In this document: positions 21,596 through 32,376 of the stretch, piece after piece
Layout: every line of letters begins with the position of its first letter
Numbering within the stretch: the first letter of the stretch is position 1
NCBI RefSeq assembly: GCF_020509005.1
Contig: NC_063012.1
Location: 3,410,001 to 3,474,000 of the forward strand
DNA length: 64,000 bases
Source of the DNA: Fulvia fulva
Taxonomy: Eukaryota > Ascomycota > Dothideomycetes > Mycosphaerellales > Mycosphaerellaceae
Direction: 5' to 3'
Program-made: the position numbers and the translations under genes
The notes under the pieces: generated by a model
Seen by the model: the letters and a program-made list of their open reading frames with translations, nothing else
What the model was told of the DNA's origin: nothing
Database searches by the model: none

Positions 21596-22798
21596 ATGGG
21601 AGCGCTTCGCAACATCGCTATCGCCGTCCTCGTCGTGTCCTTGATCACCTTCGTGGCACTTTTTGGACGTCTGCCAGCCCTTAGGAGGACACCAATAGGC
21701 TGGCTCCAGCGAATACTCTGCCTCCATCTACCAAATGGGCTACGGAAAGTCGATCGGTCTCTTACTGGGGGACGAATGACACATAGAAGCCAACGCCTTG
21801 GGCTATACTTGTTCTACGAGAAGAATCCGGCGGTTCTCATGATCTTCCTGGCCTTGTTGACCGGAAGCGCCGTACTCTTTCTCTGGAACACTGTCCACCG
21901 TCTACCTGCTGGGCTGCTTGTTCCAATACCACCGTTGCTTGCTATGCCCTACACCTCCACGTATCTTTGTGTTACCTACAAGAAGCACTATATCTCGGAG
22001 CCAAACTTTCGAGCGCGCATGGCCGACTATCCATACGATCATATCCTCTTCCGATCAGGGACTACATGCCGGACTTGCAGCATTGTGAAGCCAGCGCGAT
22101 CCAAGCACTGCGGATTTTGTGGCTTCTGTGTAGCAAAGTGTGACCATCACTGCCCGTGGGTCAACAACTGTCTGGGTCGTGGGAACTACCGCTACTTTCT
22201 GGCACTACTGCTCACACTTGGCATGTTACAAATATACGGCGCCTATCTTAGTTGGTGGCTCTTGCGGCCGTACTTCAACATCGATGGAAGTACTGGGCTT
22301 CTGTCGTGGGCTCGGATGGAACTTCTTGGAAATGCGCTGGTGATAGCTGTGAACAGGGGAGGCATTTCGATTGCTGGTGTAGGTCTGCTTGCGGCATCGA
22401 CTGCCGCCTTGCCACTCGGATTACTGGCATACCACTTATACCTTATCTGGGCAGGCATGACCACGAATGAGTCGCAGAAGTGGTCAGACTGGAAAGACGA
22501 CATGCTCGATGGTCACGTCTTCCAGGCCAGTCGGGTCGAGCTTCGAAAGCACAATCGGCAACGAAGCGCTCCCAGGGGTGTGAATGGCCATCACAACCCG
22601 GCGTTAGATACTTTCGACGACGATGCCGTGGTCACTTGGCCACTCACCAGTGACACTGTTCTGGTGAGAACACAAGATGGCAGACCGCCACAAGGCCAAG
22701 AACACTTGTGGTCTCGCGTCTGGAGCCTGGACGACATTGACAACATCTACGATCTGGGTGGGCTCGAGAACTTCTTGGACGTCTTGCGCGGCAAGTGA
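21596..22798 (+). CDS. SWF1: SWF1-like DHHC palmitoyltransferase
   Basis: A single exon of 400 residues. The first true ATG is at 21596 (MGALRN). Hydrophobic segments lie at about 6-24, 78-97 and 105-125. The Cys-rich DHHC domain follows at about 158-191 (TTCRTCSIVKPARSKHCGFC, then DHHCPWVNNCLGRGNYRYF), with DHHC at 183-186 and more hydrophobic segments at about 200-220 and 250-300. The layout and the LGRGNYRYF end match the SWF1 branch. DHHC enzymes transfer palmitate from CoA to protein cysteines; yeast Swf1 acts in the ER on SNAREs and other membrane proteins. The catalytic Cys is intact. Divergent from RAP1. Confidence 0.9.
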   Translation: MGALRNIAIAVLVVSLITFVALFGRLPALRRTPIGWLQRILCLHLPNGLRKVDRSLTGGRMTHRSQRLGLYLFYEKNPAVLMIFLALLTGSAVLFLWNTVHRLPAGLLVPIPPLLAMPYTSTYLCVTYKKHYISEPNFRARMADYPYDHILFRSGTTCRTCSIVKPARSKHCGFCGFCVAKCDHHCPWVNNCLGRGNYRYFLALLLTLGMLQIYGAYLSWWLLRPYFNIDGSTGLLSWARMELLGNALVIAVNRGGISIAGVGLLAASTAALPLGLLAYHLYLIWAGMTTNESQKWSDWKDDMLDGHVFQASRVELRKHNRQRSAPRGVNGHHNPALDTFDDDAVVTWPLTSDTVLVRTQDGRPPQGQEHLWSRVWSLDDIDNIYDLGGLENFLDVLRGK

Positions 22799-22971
22799 GT
22801 TGCACTTTCGCTTTTCGAACTTGAGGTAGTATACTTCAGGATCAAAACAATTCTGATGTGCTCTTTACATAAGAGCTCATCACACTTCACTTCTGCTTGC
22901 AGCGCTCCTGACGTCTGAAGCCAACGCTTCCTCGCCTCTCGAAATTCTACGAACCTCCCCAGTGGCGATGA

Positions 22972-24329
22972 CTAGCCCAGAGCCACCTCACCACAGTCAC
23001 TGTTAGACACCTCGAAGCCCACACTAGTATCGCTCTGCGTGAGGAATGTTCCACTTCGACTTGATGGACTGCATGTTGCTCCAACCGCTGGAAAGAAGTA
23101 ACATGTACCCGTGGCTGGATGCCATGTCGAGCCTCCACACGTCCCCGCCTGAACGCATTGCGCACAGCATGAGTATGCGTTGACGGTGTTATTTCCAAAT
23201 GAGAAGCCATTGTCTGGATCCGTCACAGCAATGCTGTAGATCCTGTTACCATCCACGAAGGAGGCGATGTTGTCTTGTGCGCAGGCTGCGTAGGAGGTCG
23301 GTTGTGGCGCGAAGATTGTAGATGTGGTCGTGTAAGGTACGATCACTGTGGAGGAGGCTGTAGAGGTGACGGTGATAGATTCTGTATGAGAAAAGGTCAA
23401 GGTAGTCGAGGCGGCTATGGGAGTCTCTGTGAGTGATGTCGTCCTTGTAGCGTACAATGTCTTCAGGCAAGCAGAGATCAGCACAACATCTCGAGCGGGC
23501 CCAACGTGCCCGTGAAAAAGCTGAGATCTCACCTTGGTAGTTTTGCCTTGTGGCGCTACAATGGTTCTAGTCTTCTTCGCAGTAGAGGTAAGAACCTTTG
23601 TTGTCACTATCTGCACTTTCTTGAAGCACGTCACAGATCCCTGACAGCCTCCTCATTAGTACGTTCCAAGGAGCGTGGTATAAGTTCTCGACACAGCAAG
23701 GCTTACCGAATATTGTGGAGGATCATAAGTGATCTTGCCATCAGGACCGCAAATTATCTTCTGCCCTGCCGCACGCTCTGCAAGGGCAAAAGGTGCAGCA
23801 TTTTGAAGACGATCACTTGATCGTCTTCTCTTCTTCGACACAGTGTGGCCGCTCGCTGCTAGAGCAGAGGAGATGGGTATCAGGCCAGATGCGGCTATGG
23901 TGGCTTGGACTCGTTAGAAACCGTGCAAAATGATGGATTGGTCTATTTACTCGTTTCAGGGATGCTTGTAGTAGTTTCAATCGATGTGGAGGTCGATGTA
24001 GTAATGAACGTCGTCAGAAGTGTGCTGGTCTCGGTGAAGGAGAGCGTGCTCGAAAAGGTGTTGGTTGTCTGAGGCAAAGTTTTGGTTGTCGATTTGGTAG
24101 TAGTCAAACGCTGTGCGATCGTGTGACTCGCTGACGTTATCGTGACAGTGGGTGTAATGGTGCTCTTGATGGTGCGAGTAAGGTGGACTGTAGATGCCTT
24201 GGTAGTGGTCCCGCCTGATCCTTTCTTGGTGATGAGGGCAGTTTTGCAGAACTGCTGCGTGAAGGTGGAGGTATAGTCTGCAGCTGCGCTCACTGCCAGA
24301 GCAGCAAGGGCTATGATGGATCGGTACAT
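22972..24329 (-). CDS. Secreted Thr/Ser-rich protein with Cys-rich PAN/Apple-like C-terminus
   Basis: Four exons on the minus strand: 24329-23951, 23894-23707, 23640-23533, 23460-22972, for 387 residues. The start MYRSIIALAALAVSAAA is a clear signal peptide. A long Thr/Ser-rich stretch, probably heavily O-glycosylated, follows. A central part has a KKRRRSS basic site that could be a Kex2-like cleavage point. The C-terminal Cys-rich region has YSCCAQCVQAGTCGGSTWH and CYFFPA, resembling Apple/PAN-type modules in fungal secreted proteins. Introns are 23950-23895, 23706-23641 and 23532-23461. The last is 72 bp and in frame, so its retention would add 24 residues. Likely a cell-wall or extracellular protein; specific function unknown. 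Confidence 0.7.
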
Positions 24330-24645
24330 CGTAAGCACGCAATGATCGAATGCAAAGGAGGATGTCTTCTGCCTCCAGCAGGTGGGCGATGCTTTTCAAT
24401 CATTCTTGCAGCTGGCGCTACTACACACCAGCTGCCTCGCAGTTGTACCCGCGGCTCCATAAATGCTCCGATCCTGCGTATTCCGCGAGTCTCCCCCTGG
24501 AAGCGACAACGCCTTGGCTTGAAGGAATGAGGTGGACAACGAAGTTAGGTACGCTAGCCACTCTCTTCTCCCAGCAAGACCTTCGAACCAGTCACGGTCA
24601 AGACTGCAACCCAGTCAGCTTTAGCCGCATGCATACACGAGACAT
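24330..24645. other. Promoter region of the secreted-protein gene
   Basis: 316 bp upstream of the secreted Thr-rich gene. I see no gene or repeat in it. Confidence 0.4.
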
Positions 24646-25431
24646 TCAGAACCCGAAGTCATTAGATTGACATGCATCGTGACAGGTAGTCGGCCGATGT
24701 GTGGGTCCTTGCAATGAGTGCGTCTGGTCAGACGCTCTAGCACTTGTGCCATCAAGGGTGCCTCCGATGAGCAGTGTGATTGTGTTTGAGAAATGGAGGG
24801 TTGGATATTGTGGACGGTCTAGCATCAAGTCGAGTGTCGTAGCATACCTTTCAGCCAAGGCATGATAAGCGTTCGTCTTAGCAGTAATGGCAAGCACTCC
24901 CCCAAGCATTCCGAAGCAAAGTATGATTAGTAGGCGCTGGACCTCGCTACAGTACATCGGACTTCTCGACCCGGGTGGCCACGTGTAAAGTGCCACATCC
25001 AGACCCGTTACCCATTCTGGCCGGCTGAATCTCAGCTTCGAAGGTGGTACAAGACGGAGCAGCCAGAAAAGATGTCGCTTAGAGTCTCGGATTTCATTCC
25101 TGGGAACCATTGGATGACATGCATGGCGAAGCCTGCAGACATCTCCGATCCGCAGACAGCTCGAACTTGTTCCTGGTACCAGAATGCCTCTCTTCGTGAA
25201 GACAATAGTGAACTCCTGCTCTACTCGGCGCCCGGGCCAGAACGTCCCGAGAGCGTTGTCTCTGGATGGGACCAGGTTTATCGCCATGTAGTGTGTGTGA
25301 CCGGAGCCTGCACTAGACAAACATTTCATCACTGTCAACGCGAGGCAGTCCCCCATATCCTGTCCGTGATTTTGCGATTCTTCCGCTGCGTGCAACGATG
25401 GAAGAGAGCTGTTCATGAGTGTCGTGGCCAT
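24646..25431 (-). CDS. Unrecognised open reading frame, 261 codons
   Basis: An uninterrupted minus-strand frame with an ATG start, lying between the MFS transporter and the secreted-protein gene. The predicted protein has one hydrophobic segment (LLIILCFGMLGGVLAITA) at about 170-187 and otherwise no motif. Cys and Arg content is high and the sequence looks only weakly protein-like. It may be a lineage-specific gene or simply an open stretch in the 3' flank of the transporter gene. I do not recognise a family. Confidence 0.3.
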   Translation of the reverse strand: MATTLMNSSLPSLHAAEESQNHGQDMGDCLALTVMKCLSSAGSGHTHYMAINLVPSRDNALGTFWPGRRVEQEFTIVFTKRGILVPGTSSSCLRIGDVCRLRHACHPMVPRNEIRDSKRHLFWLLRLVPPSKLRFSRPEWVTGLDVALYTWPPGSRSPMYCSEVQRLLIILCFGMLGGVLAITAKTNAYHALAERYATTLDLMLDRPQYPTLHFSNTITLLIGGTLDGTSARASDQTHSLQGPTHRPTTCHDACQSNDFGF

Positions 25432-25533
25432 TCCTCAACCTTACATTACGCTATTCATCAATCCTATCTATATCGTAAACATGAAATCATAGATTGGCAT
25501 CGCTTTATCGTACAGCAGATAGGCTTCATGCTT

Positions 25534-27455
25534 CTACAGGTCCTTTCGTGCATGCTTCGAGTAGTTCTTGCGCAGGGTACCGCCGTACTGGAGACTTGTC
25601 AGCGTTTGGTTTCCGTTATTCTGTAAGAGGTACACTTACTTTGTATAATGCAAATGGGATAGGGATAAATGCAATCGAGATGAACGCCAGAGTTGAGCTT
25701 GCCCAAGCTACGCCAAGATTGTTGAACATTGCGCTGGCAAATAGAGGGAAGCCGGCGCCGAAACTCGATCGCATGAAGTCGTTGCCAGCCAAGACACTGG
25801 CTGCATGCTCAGGATACGCGTCCGGTAGGTAGTTGAGGACCGAGTTGAAAAGGAGGAACGCTCCGACAGAAAACCAGGCAGACCCTATGATAGGCATAAT
25901 CCAGTGGATGTCTGGTCGCGCAGACCAGCCGAACCAGAATAGGCATATTGGGATGCAGAAAGCACCGAAGAAAGATGGGATCAACCGAAGCTCAGGCGTA
26001 AGCTCGCCATTCTCGTCGAAACGCGGCTCCAGATACTTGTGCAGATACCAGAAGAAGGGTGGAATCACCACAAAGGCGCCAATGACTAATGCGTGGTCAG
26101 TCTCTTGCTCGCTATCATGGGTGGGGTTATTGGAAGTCACTTACGAATACCCAGATATGCCAACCCTTCTGTGCCAAGCCCAAATCCGTACATCTCGATG
26201 AATACGATGACGAACGATTCGAACCAGATGTACAGCAAGCCGTAGATCAGCGCAATGTACAGGTTAAGCAAGAACACCATGGGCTCTGTGAAGTTCAAAG
26301 TGAACGGCTTCACGAGAGCCATCATGACAACGTCTCTGCCGGTCATCTGCTCCGACATCAGCTCAGGCTCGCACTTCAGCTTGTCGTTGCCAGTCAGCTT
26401 GCGCAGACGGCGTGTGCGCCTCAGGAGGATATTGTTCGCAGAAGTCTCTGGGAAGAAGAAGAACTGAGACGCGTCAGTAGGGTGTTCGATGGCACAGACA
26501 CATGCTTACTGACCAGGAAGATGAGGCAGAATGCGGATAGCCACATCAGCTCCCAGATGGGCCAAGACCAGGGTGCTTTGATGACACCGTTGGTACCACC
26601 ATACTGAACAGCAAAGCCACCGATCAAAGGTCCAAGGGTCGGTCCACAGATGGCTGCAACACCCCAGATAGACATGGCATACGCACGCTTCGCCGGGCTC
26701 CAGATATCAGCCAGCGATGCACCACCAGTGGCCAGGACAGGACTTCCGAAGAAACCAGTGATGAATCGGAAGGCCAAGAGCATACCAAAGTTGCTAGCTA
26801 GGGCGACAGCTGGCTGCAAAGCCACGAAAACCACTAGAGTCCCGAGGTAGATTGGGTTCCTGCCCACCTGAGGGATCTCAGACATTGGCGACCAGAGCAT
26901 GGGGCCAAGACCATAACCTGCGACGAACAGGCAGAGGCCCAATGTCGCCGCTACTTGGCTCACACCAAAGATCGCGACTACATCTGCCGTACCAGCAGAG
27001 TAGATCGAGCTGCCAATGTAGACCGAAGTCGTCAAAAGGCAGATCTCGAAAGTGACGAAGACTTTCTTGAATGTTGACCAATTCTGCGGATTTTCGGGGT
27101 CGTTCTTCCCCCACCAGCTCACTAGATGGATATCTTTGCCCTTCTCTTGGTCTATCTTGGCACCAGATGCCTCGTTAACGGTAGCATCGTTGCCGGTAGT
27201 TCCTGACGCTTCAGATGAAGACCATCCATTCGCTGTTGGCCGATCCGGCTTGTCTAGGTCGTCATTCTCCTTCTCGGAGGCATCGTCATCTGGAGGGTTG
27301 GTGTCACCATGGTGTGCCAAGTTGCCAGACTTCTCCTGGTCGATGAATTTCGTGTACAGCGACGGGTCTTCCTCTTCCTGATACCGAAGCAGTTTCCCTC
27401 GCGACAGGAACCTGACCGCATGGCCAAAGGCCGTGTCTCTGATGAGCTGCGACAT
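25534..27455 (-). CDS. MFS drug:H+ antiporter (DHA1 family)
   Basis: Four exons on the minus strand: 27455-26514, 26463-26145, 26085-25640, 25587-25534, for 586 residues. The hydrophilic N-terminus of about 130 residues ends with DPENPQNWSTFKK, the start signature of fungal DHA1 transporters. About twelve hydrophobic helices follow, with motif A-like and C-like blocks (GLGPMLWSPMSEIPQVGR, then GWGVAAICGPTLGPLIGGF-like). Later parts are LYGLLYIWFESF-like, LIGAFVVIPPFFWYL and the final RKNYSKHARKDL. Introns are 26513-26464, 26144-26086 and 25639-25588. The family includes Flu1, Tpo and Caf5-type plasma-membrane exporters of drugs and polyamines. Substrate cannot be told from sequence; no biosynthetic partner genes are adjacent. 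Confidence 0.88.
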
Positions 27456-28237
27456 AGCCGAGCCGAAGTTCGTGGTGTTGATTTCCGTTCACAGAGCAGT
27501 CCTGTTATGACACGAGCGAGGCTGGAGAAGAGGGAAGGAGAGTACTTGTTCTCTCTCGCGCGCTGCACCAGGACGCGCTGAGAACTTACCGTACTTAGCC
27601 ATATCTTTGATCATACATCGCTTTTTCATCAATCCCGAACTGCCAGACGGTTAGAACAAAGCATCCACTATGAGCGCATCGAAGCAGCACGGAACCGCCA
27701 ACGAGAAGGCTTGTTTGTGCGAGGCCCGCGCTCCGGACCCTGAAGCACGAATGAAAGTAGAGATTCAGACTGATCGTCGCGATCCGATCTCGAAATCTAT
27801 CAAAACCTTCTGTGAGGCGGCGTTAGTGTGTTATGAAATGATGATGTAAACGGCTGTCAGTGTTTGGTGGCGCTGACACTTTTTGCCAAGTCCTCGACCG
27901 CAACGGAAGTGACAGGGTACCCGAGCCGAAGATGGCTCGCGGAGCACAGAGACGCGAATGAAGATCACTATTCCTTGCTCTATCTCAATCAAGACATTCA
28001 CTTCTCATTTTGGTGACAGTATGAATGTGTCGGCTTTAGGTACCGCTCAAGCTTCGCAGAAGGTGCCACAAGCTCTTGGTGGAGATACAAGCAGCATGAA
28101 GCCTGGTAGCGGACTTGGTATGTGACACTTGTCGAGCAATACGGAAGAGCTGCTCTCGAGGACGAATTGGGATGTCAAGAAACTGCGTTGCAGCGTAGGT
28201 CATTCAATCGTGTCATTGCCTTCTGAACTGTGCTAGG
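27456..28237. other. Intergenic region with one possible short reading frame
   Basis: 782 bp: the MFS promoter (left) and the MRS6 3' flank (right). A plus-strand ATG at 27670 opens a 59-codon frame starting MSASKQHGTANEKACLC. It is too short and motif-free to call. No repeat or RNA gene was seen. Confidence 0.4.
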
Positions 28238-30019
28238 CTACGACTCCTCTCCTTCTTGACCCTCTCTCGCCTCGAATGTCAGGTAGCCATCTCCAATTGA
28301 CCCTGTAATCTGTTCCCACGCTGGCTTGACTCCTTCGAGGACTGCATCTTCCATAGCAAGGTCGTGCGACAGGTGTTGCAGCGTGATTACAGAACCAGTA
28401 CGCTGCATCGTAGTGGTTGAAGATGCTGGAACTGTGCGTTGATATTGCATTTTCCAGAGGACTTGTGGTGTCGTTGGCTCCTCAACGCTTTGCAAGAATT
28501 GTACCACAGCCTGCTCGAGATGAGCAAATCCTCTTGAAGCATTCTCAGCGCACGATGCATATAAGACACCTGTGACCTCACGTTAGCAAATGCACTGAGC
28601 CAGTTTTAACAGCGAGTTTAGTGCACGGCTGGAACGATGGTTTCAGGTTGTCAGAGATATGTTGTTCTTCAATGCGATTCAGGCAATGTAGATAAGTATT
28701 CATAAGTTTGTTCATCACTTCGTCGAAATTGGGGGCGATGTACTGAGGGCATGTGGGAAGATGGAATACTCACATTGTCCTGGAGGGCATTCGCCTGACT
28801 CGCTCGAGTGTACGAAGATGTGTATCGTCGACTCTGTCTCACCAGCTGGCTTCACCATCACCACGGCACCTGCTGGTGTGACACCACCTTCGGACGTGCG
28901 AGGGAACAAGGAATTGAGTGACGATGATACCACAGAAATGGTGTTCGAAGTTTTCATCAACGAAGTGGTTTCCGCTGTGTTCGGTGCGGTGCCTGGAAGA
29001 TCCTGCTGCAGGCCGGCGAGCCACTTTGTAGTCACTTTCTGCCCATCGCTGAGCTCCACGCGGAGGTTGAAGTCGTCGTCGGACTGCACATCTATGATGC
29101 CACGGCCCAAAACGTAGACACCACCTCCCACAGCACATGCACGGCAGGCGACCTGAGCGATCTCCGCGAGACCTCCCCACTTTGGAAGGACTGCACCGAA
29201 TCCAGGTCCGAGCATCCCTATGCTGCTGAGATGGCGCGCAACTCGGGGCAGAGCGTATTCGACACTGATCTCCTGCGTAGGCCGATCGCTCAATGTTAGA
29301 GCCAAGATCGGCGCATGTGAAGATGACGGCAACCCGAATTTGTCCTGCAGGAAGGTCGAGAATTCCTTCGTCCGATCGTCCTGCCAGGTTTCCAGTTGCT
29401 CGTCGTAGTTGACCACGAAACGCAGAAACTTCATGAGCGAGCGCTTGGCTTTGAGGTCCAAAGACTTGTCCTGGAACACGTCTTCCCGACCTCCAGGAAC
29501 TCTGATCAATCGTGTTGGAGTGTCGGCGTCCTGTGGAGCTTCATCGAGGATGAACCATGATCCTACTGCTTGGAATTCGAGCTGACTGTGTGTCCGGGAA
29601 GAGACCATCGCGGGCAGTAACGCTGATCTCGTGTACAGCAGTTGAGGAGCGAGCGCGAGTGAATACGCCCGAGCAGGGCCCAGTTTTGTGGTTGTAGACA
29701 CTTCATCCTCCGTCGGCTTGCTCACTGTGGCATGACTGAAGCTCGTCTTCGCATCTCCCTCCTCGGCGGCATGCTTTTGCGTCCATTCCTCGGCTTCAGA
29801 CAGGCTCAAAGCCGCTTCATCACCGCCGTAGTAGTCGTTTCGGTCAACGTGCAGGATCTTCTTGTCCGAACGAGACAACGAGCTTCAAGTGGGACTTTGC
29901 GTTAGTCAGCCTGAGCCTCACCGCGCAAAAGCCAGATGCACGTACAGCGCGAGCAGCGACTGCGGCAGGCCGGTGCCTGAGATGACCACGTCCCAGTTAG
30001 TATCTTCGAGAGACTCCAT
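28238..30019 (-). CDS. MRS6: Rab escort protein (MRS6 / REP)
   Basis: Three exons on the minus strand: 30019-29946, 29882-28774, 28569-28238, for 504 residues. The N-terminus WDVVISGTGLPQSLLAL continues across intron 1 (29945-29883) into SLSRSDKKILHVDRNDYYGG, the GDI/REP dinucleotide-fold signature. Conserved middle blocks include YSLALAPQLLYTRSALLPAM and ARHLSSIGMLGPGFGAVLPKWGGLAEIAQ. The insert with EAEEWTQKH favours REP over GDI. Intron 2 (28773-28570) is long at 204 bp with a GCTAAC branch signal. REP presents Rab GTPases to geranylgeranyltransferase II and delivers them to membranes. Confidence 0.88.
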
Positions 30020-30584
30020 CGTGGTCGGTCGTTCACATATTGCTCGGTTGATGTTGGAGAGAGGAAGGTGCGGCCAAGTCGGCTCAAAAACTTTGGTTGC
30101 GGGACAGCACGTGCCATTCCCGCAAGACAACACTTCCTCCGCAGAGCTTTGCGTTCTTCCTTCTTCTCTACATCGCGCTCTTGTGACGAAGTGTACCCAT
30201 CTATGGCGCTGAGTTGGCATCGGATCTCTTCACTGCAGGTCTGTGAGCGCGAGAGAATGAAACCACGTCCTTGTATCTCCTGCCTTGATTTTACGTGATT
30301 TTGCAGGTCGAAAGCGACGAATATGCCCATGAAAGAAGGAAGAAGATTTCTCAACTGCAAGTCACTCTGGATCAGTCACACTAGCCGATCTGGTCGAGTT
30401 CTGCCGACATGTACGAGGCCCAAGCACTTCAGCTGGCAAAGACCACACTCTGTTCGCGACGAGATCTGAAGGACTTGCTGCTAGCTACCGTCACCCAACC
30501 AAAAATCTGGCCTCTGTCGGTGCAGCTGAAATATCTCATAAATCAGCACTATCGCATACATCCGACCAAAAAGACTTGCTCATT
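30020..30584. other. Upstream region of MRS6
   Basis: 565 bp between the MRS6 start and the 3' end of the next minus-strand gene. It contains the MRS6 promoter. Short frames have no motif. Confidence 0.4.
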
Positions 30585-31055
30585 TCACGATGGCCTTGGC
30601 TCTTGCTCATCTTCACTCAAGCGCTGCATCATCTCCTCGAACGTCCAACGCTGCTGCACAAGTACACATATATTGCCCTTCATGTCTTCGATACTGCCAC
30701 ACATCACCGTCGCCAGCTGCGACGATCCGTTTGCCGCCAGAACCGCCCTCGCCTTGGCCGCTCTGGTCTCGAGAGCAGTGGCATACTGCTGAAGCACATC
30801 CACTGACATTGCGTGGGCGTGAGCGAGTGCGCATTGTACATCGTTCTTTGGCGCGGTAGTGTTCCAGATTTGCTTGTGCATAGGCTGCGCTTGTGAGAAT
30901 GATGTTTTGGGTGCTTCGATGATGCTCTGGAGGCGGCTGGAAGAGCCAGTCGCTGCTTGTCCGGGTTGCTGAGTTGACATGGTGTGTGTTTTACTTGAGC
31001 TGGCCTGCTGGCGGAAGAGCACCTTTTGAATGAAAGAGCTCCAGGTGTTTGCCAT
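30585..31055 (-). CDS. Small uncharacterised helical protein
   Basis: A single exon of 156 residues. The N-terminal third is Gln/Ser/Thr-rich. From about residue 60 it is well-formed amphipathic helix with segments PMHKQIWNTTAPKNDVQCAL, YATALETRAAKARAVLA and CVLVQQRWTFEEMMQRL. An alternative start is the in-frame ATG at 30980 (MSTQQPG), which removes a 25-residue N-terminus that could be a mitochondrial presequence (RQQASSSKTH region, no acidic residues). No known family recognised. It is divergent from the small gene at 31318 with 262 bp between starts, so the two may share a promoter. Confidence 0.5.
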   Translation of the reverse strand: MANTWSSFIQKVLFRQQASSSKTHTMSTQQPGQAATGSSSRLQSIIEAPKTSFSQAQPMHKQIWNTTAPKNDVQCALAHAHAMSVDVLQQYATALETRAAKARAVLAANGSSQLATVMCGSIEDMKGNICVLVQQRWTFEEMMQRLSEDEQEPRPS

Positions 31056-31317
31056 GGATCATACTGCACTTCGAATGAAGGGATGGACCAGAAGTTGAGG
31101 GAAGCAAGTGGTATCGTCGATTGTTTTGGTCAGATCGAGCTCCGAAGGGTGCTTGCATTGCTTTACTTTCGAAACGACCCCCTTCAAATGTGATCCGACG
31201 GGCAAAGGAAGTGATGAAAGGACTGCTGGTGCAGCAAACAGTCATAGGACGTCTTCCATGATATCAATAACATATAGGGGAAACATCACTTCACCAGCTG
31301 ACAACGAAATCATCGCC

Positions 31318-31921
31318 ATGGATCACGACCAGCAGACACTTCGCGCCCGACTGCTGGCAATTCTGGTAAGATTCCGCTTCATGTTGAGGATCCTACCTGG
31401 CTAAACAAGCGACAGAGATCTAATGAGGCACCCTCCGATTCCACTGAACTATCCGATCTAGTGCACCAGCGGCAGCTGTCTATCACTACACTCCGGGATG
31501 CAATAGTCATTGCTGCTCGAATAATGTTGCTTGACATCGAACGGAAGTGTTCTCGTTTTCCAAGCGACGTGACTCTACAAAAGACACTCGACAGAGCTAT
31601 TACTTTGGCAGAAAAGATCATAGCACTGGAGGTACGCATTGAAGGTCAATGGCTTGAGCCGATGCATTTGCTGGTCAATCCAGACCATTAAATTCGCCTA
31701 CGAACACAGCTAACTGATCTTTCTACATAGGAGGCTGCGGAACGAGGTGGGGTGAATCAGCGATGGAAGACCACATGCCATGCATGCGTGATGTGAGTAA
31801 GCACCGCAACCTAAGGATCTTGTAGACAACTAGACACTGACGTCGGCAAAGGCACAGCGTACGGCTACGAAGGACAGCCACCACAGTGATTCGCGCGATC
31901 GCAAGGAGATCTAGGCTGTAG
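31318..31921 (+). CDS. Small uncharacterised multi-exon gene
   Basis: The proposed exons are 31318-31365, 31410-31631, 31731-31792 and 31852-31921. Evidence: the start has a strong context (CGCCATGG), the frame is kept through two introns (31366-31409; 31632-31730, with a CTAACTGAT branch site and CATAG end), and exon 2 encodes a plausible helical segment (VHQRQLSITTLRDAIVIAAR..TLDRAITLAEKIIALE). After ATGTGAG at 31791 there is either a stop (31794-31796) or a strong donor GTGAGTAAG, which would add a last basic exon ending at 31921. Protein of about 112 or 133 residues. No family recognised. It probably shares a promoter with the minus-strand gene ending its start at 31055. Confidence 0.45.
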
Positions 31922-32376
31922 CTGCTTCATTGCGCCACAATTCGATTCATACATTGTCGACCGGCAATGCCCTCGCCAGATCTATCAGGTTATGTACATC
32001 GCGAGCCAGATACGCCCGTCTTTGCATAATACAGCGAAGCCCAGCGACCATGTCGTAAATCGTCGCCAGGGATCGGAAAGTGTGGTAGAGTGTAGTGTCG
32101 AGTCGCGAATCGTACAAACATTCGTACTCGGTATGCAAATGCTGAACGCTGCGCACCCCTGAACAGGAAAATTGGTCTCCCTCCTTGTTGCATCAAAACG
32201 CCTCGCCTGTTCCTTTCTATAAATCTTGTCCACCAAGATCCGAAATGACTGTGGCTTTCCTCCGTGTCCTCTGGAACGCGGACATGTGGTAATGTGTGGT
32301 GCTGAGTTCCGCCCATTCAAGCACAAATCAAGCCCAACTCCGACATTTCAAGAGCACGAACAGCGAGTGGTGGCAG
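31922..32376. other. Convergent intergenic region
   Basis: 455 bp between the small plus-strand gene and the 3' end of TIM17. Minus-strand frames of 70-110 codons cross it but show no motif. Confidence 0.4.

Noticed and set aside
21293..21727. Upstream in-frame extension of RAP1
   Set aside because: It overlaps the SWF1 start antisense and is not BRCT-like; the ATG at 21292 sits at the expected place before the BRCT domain.
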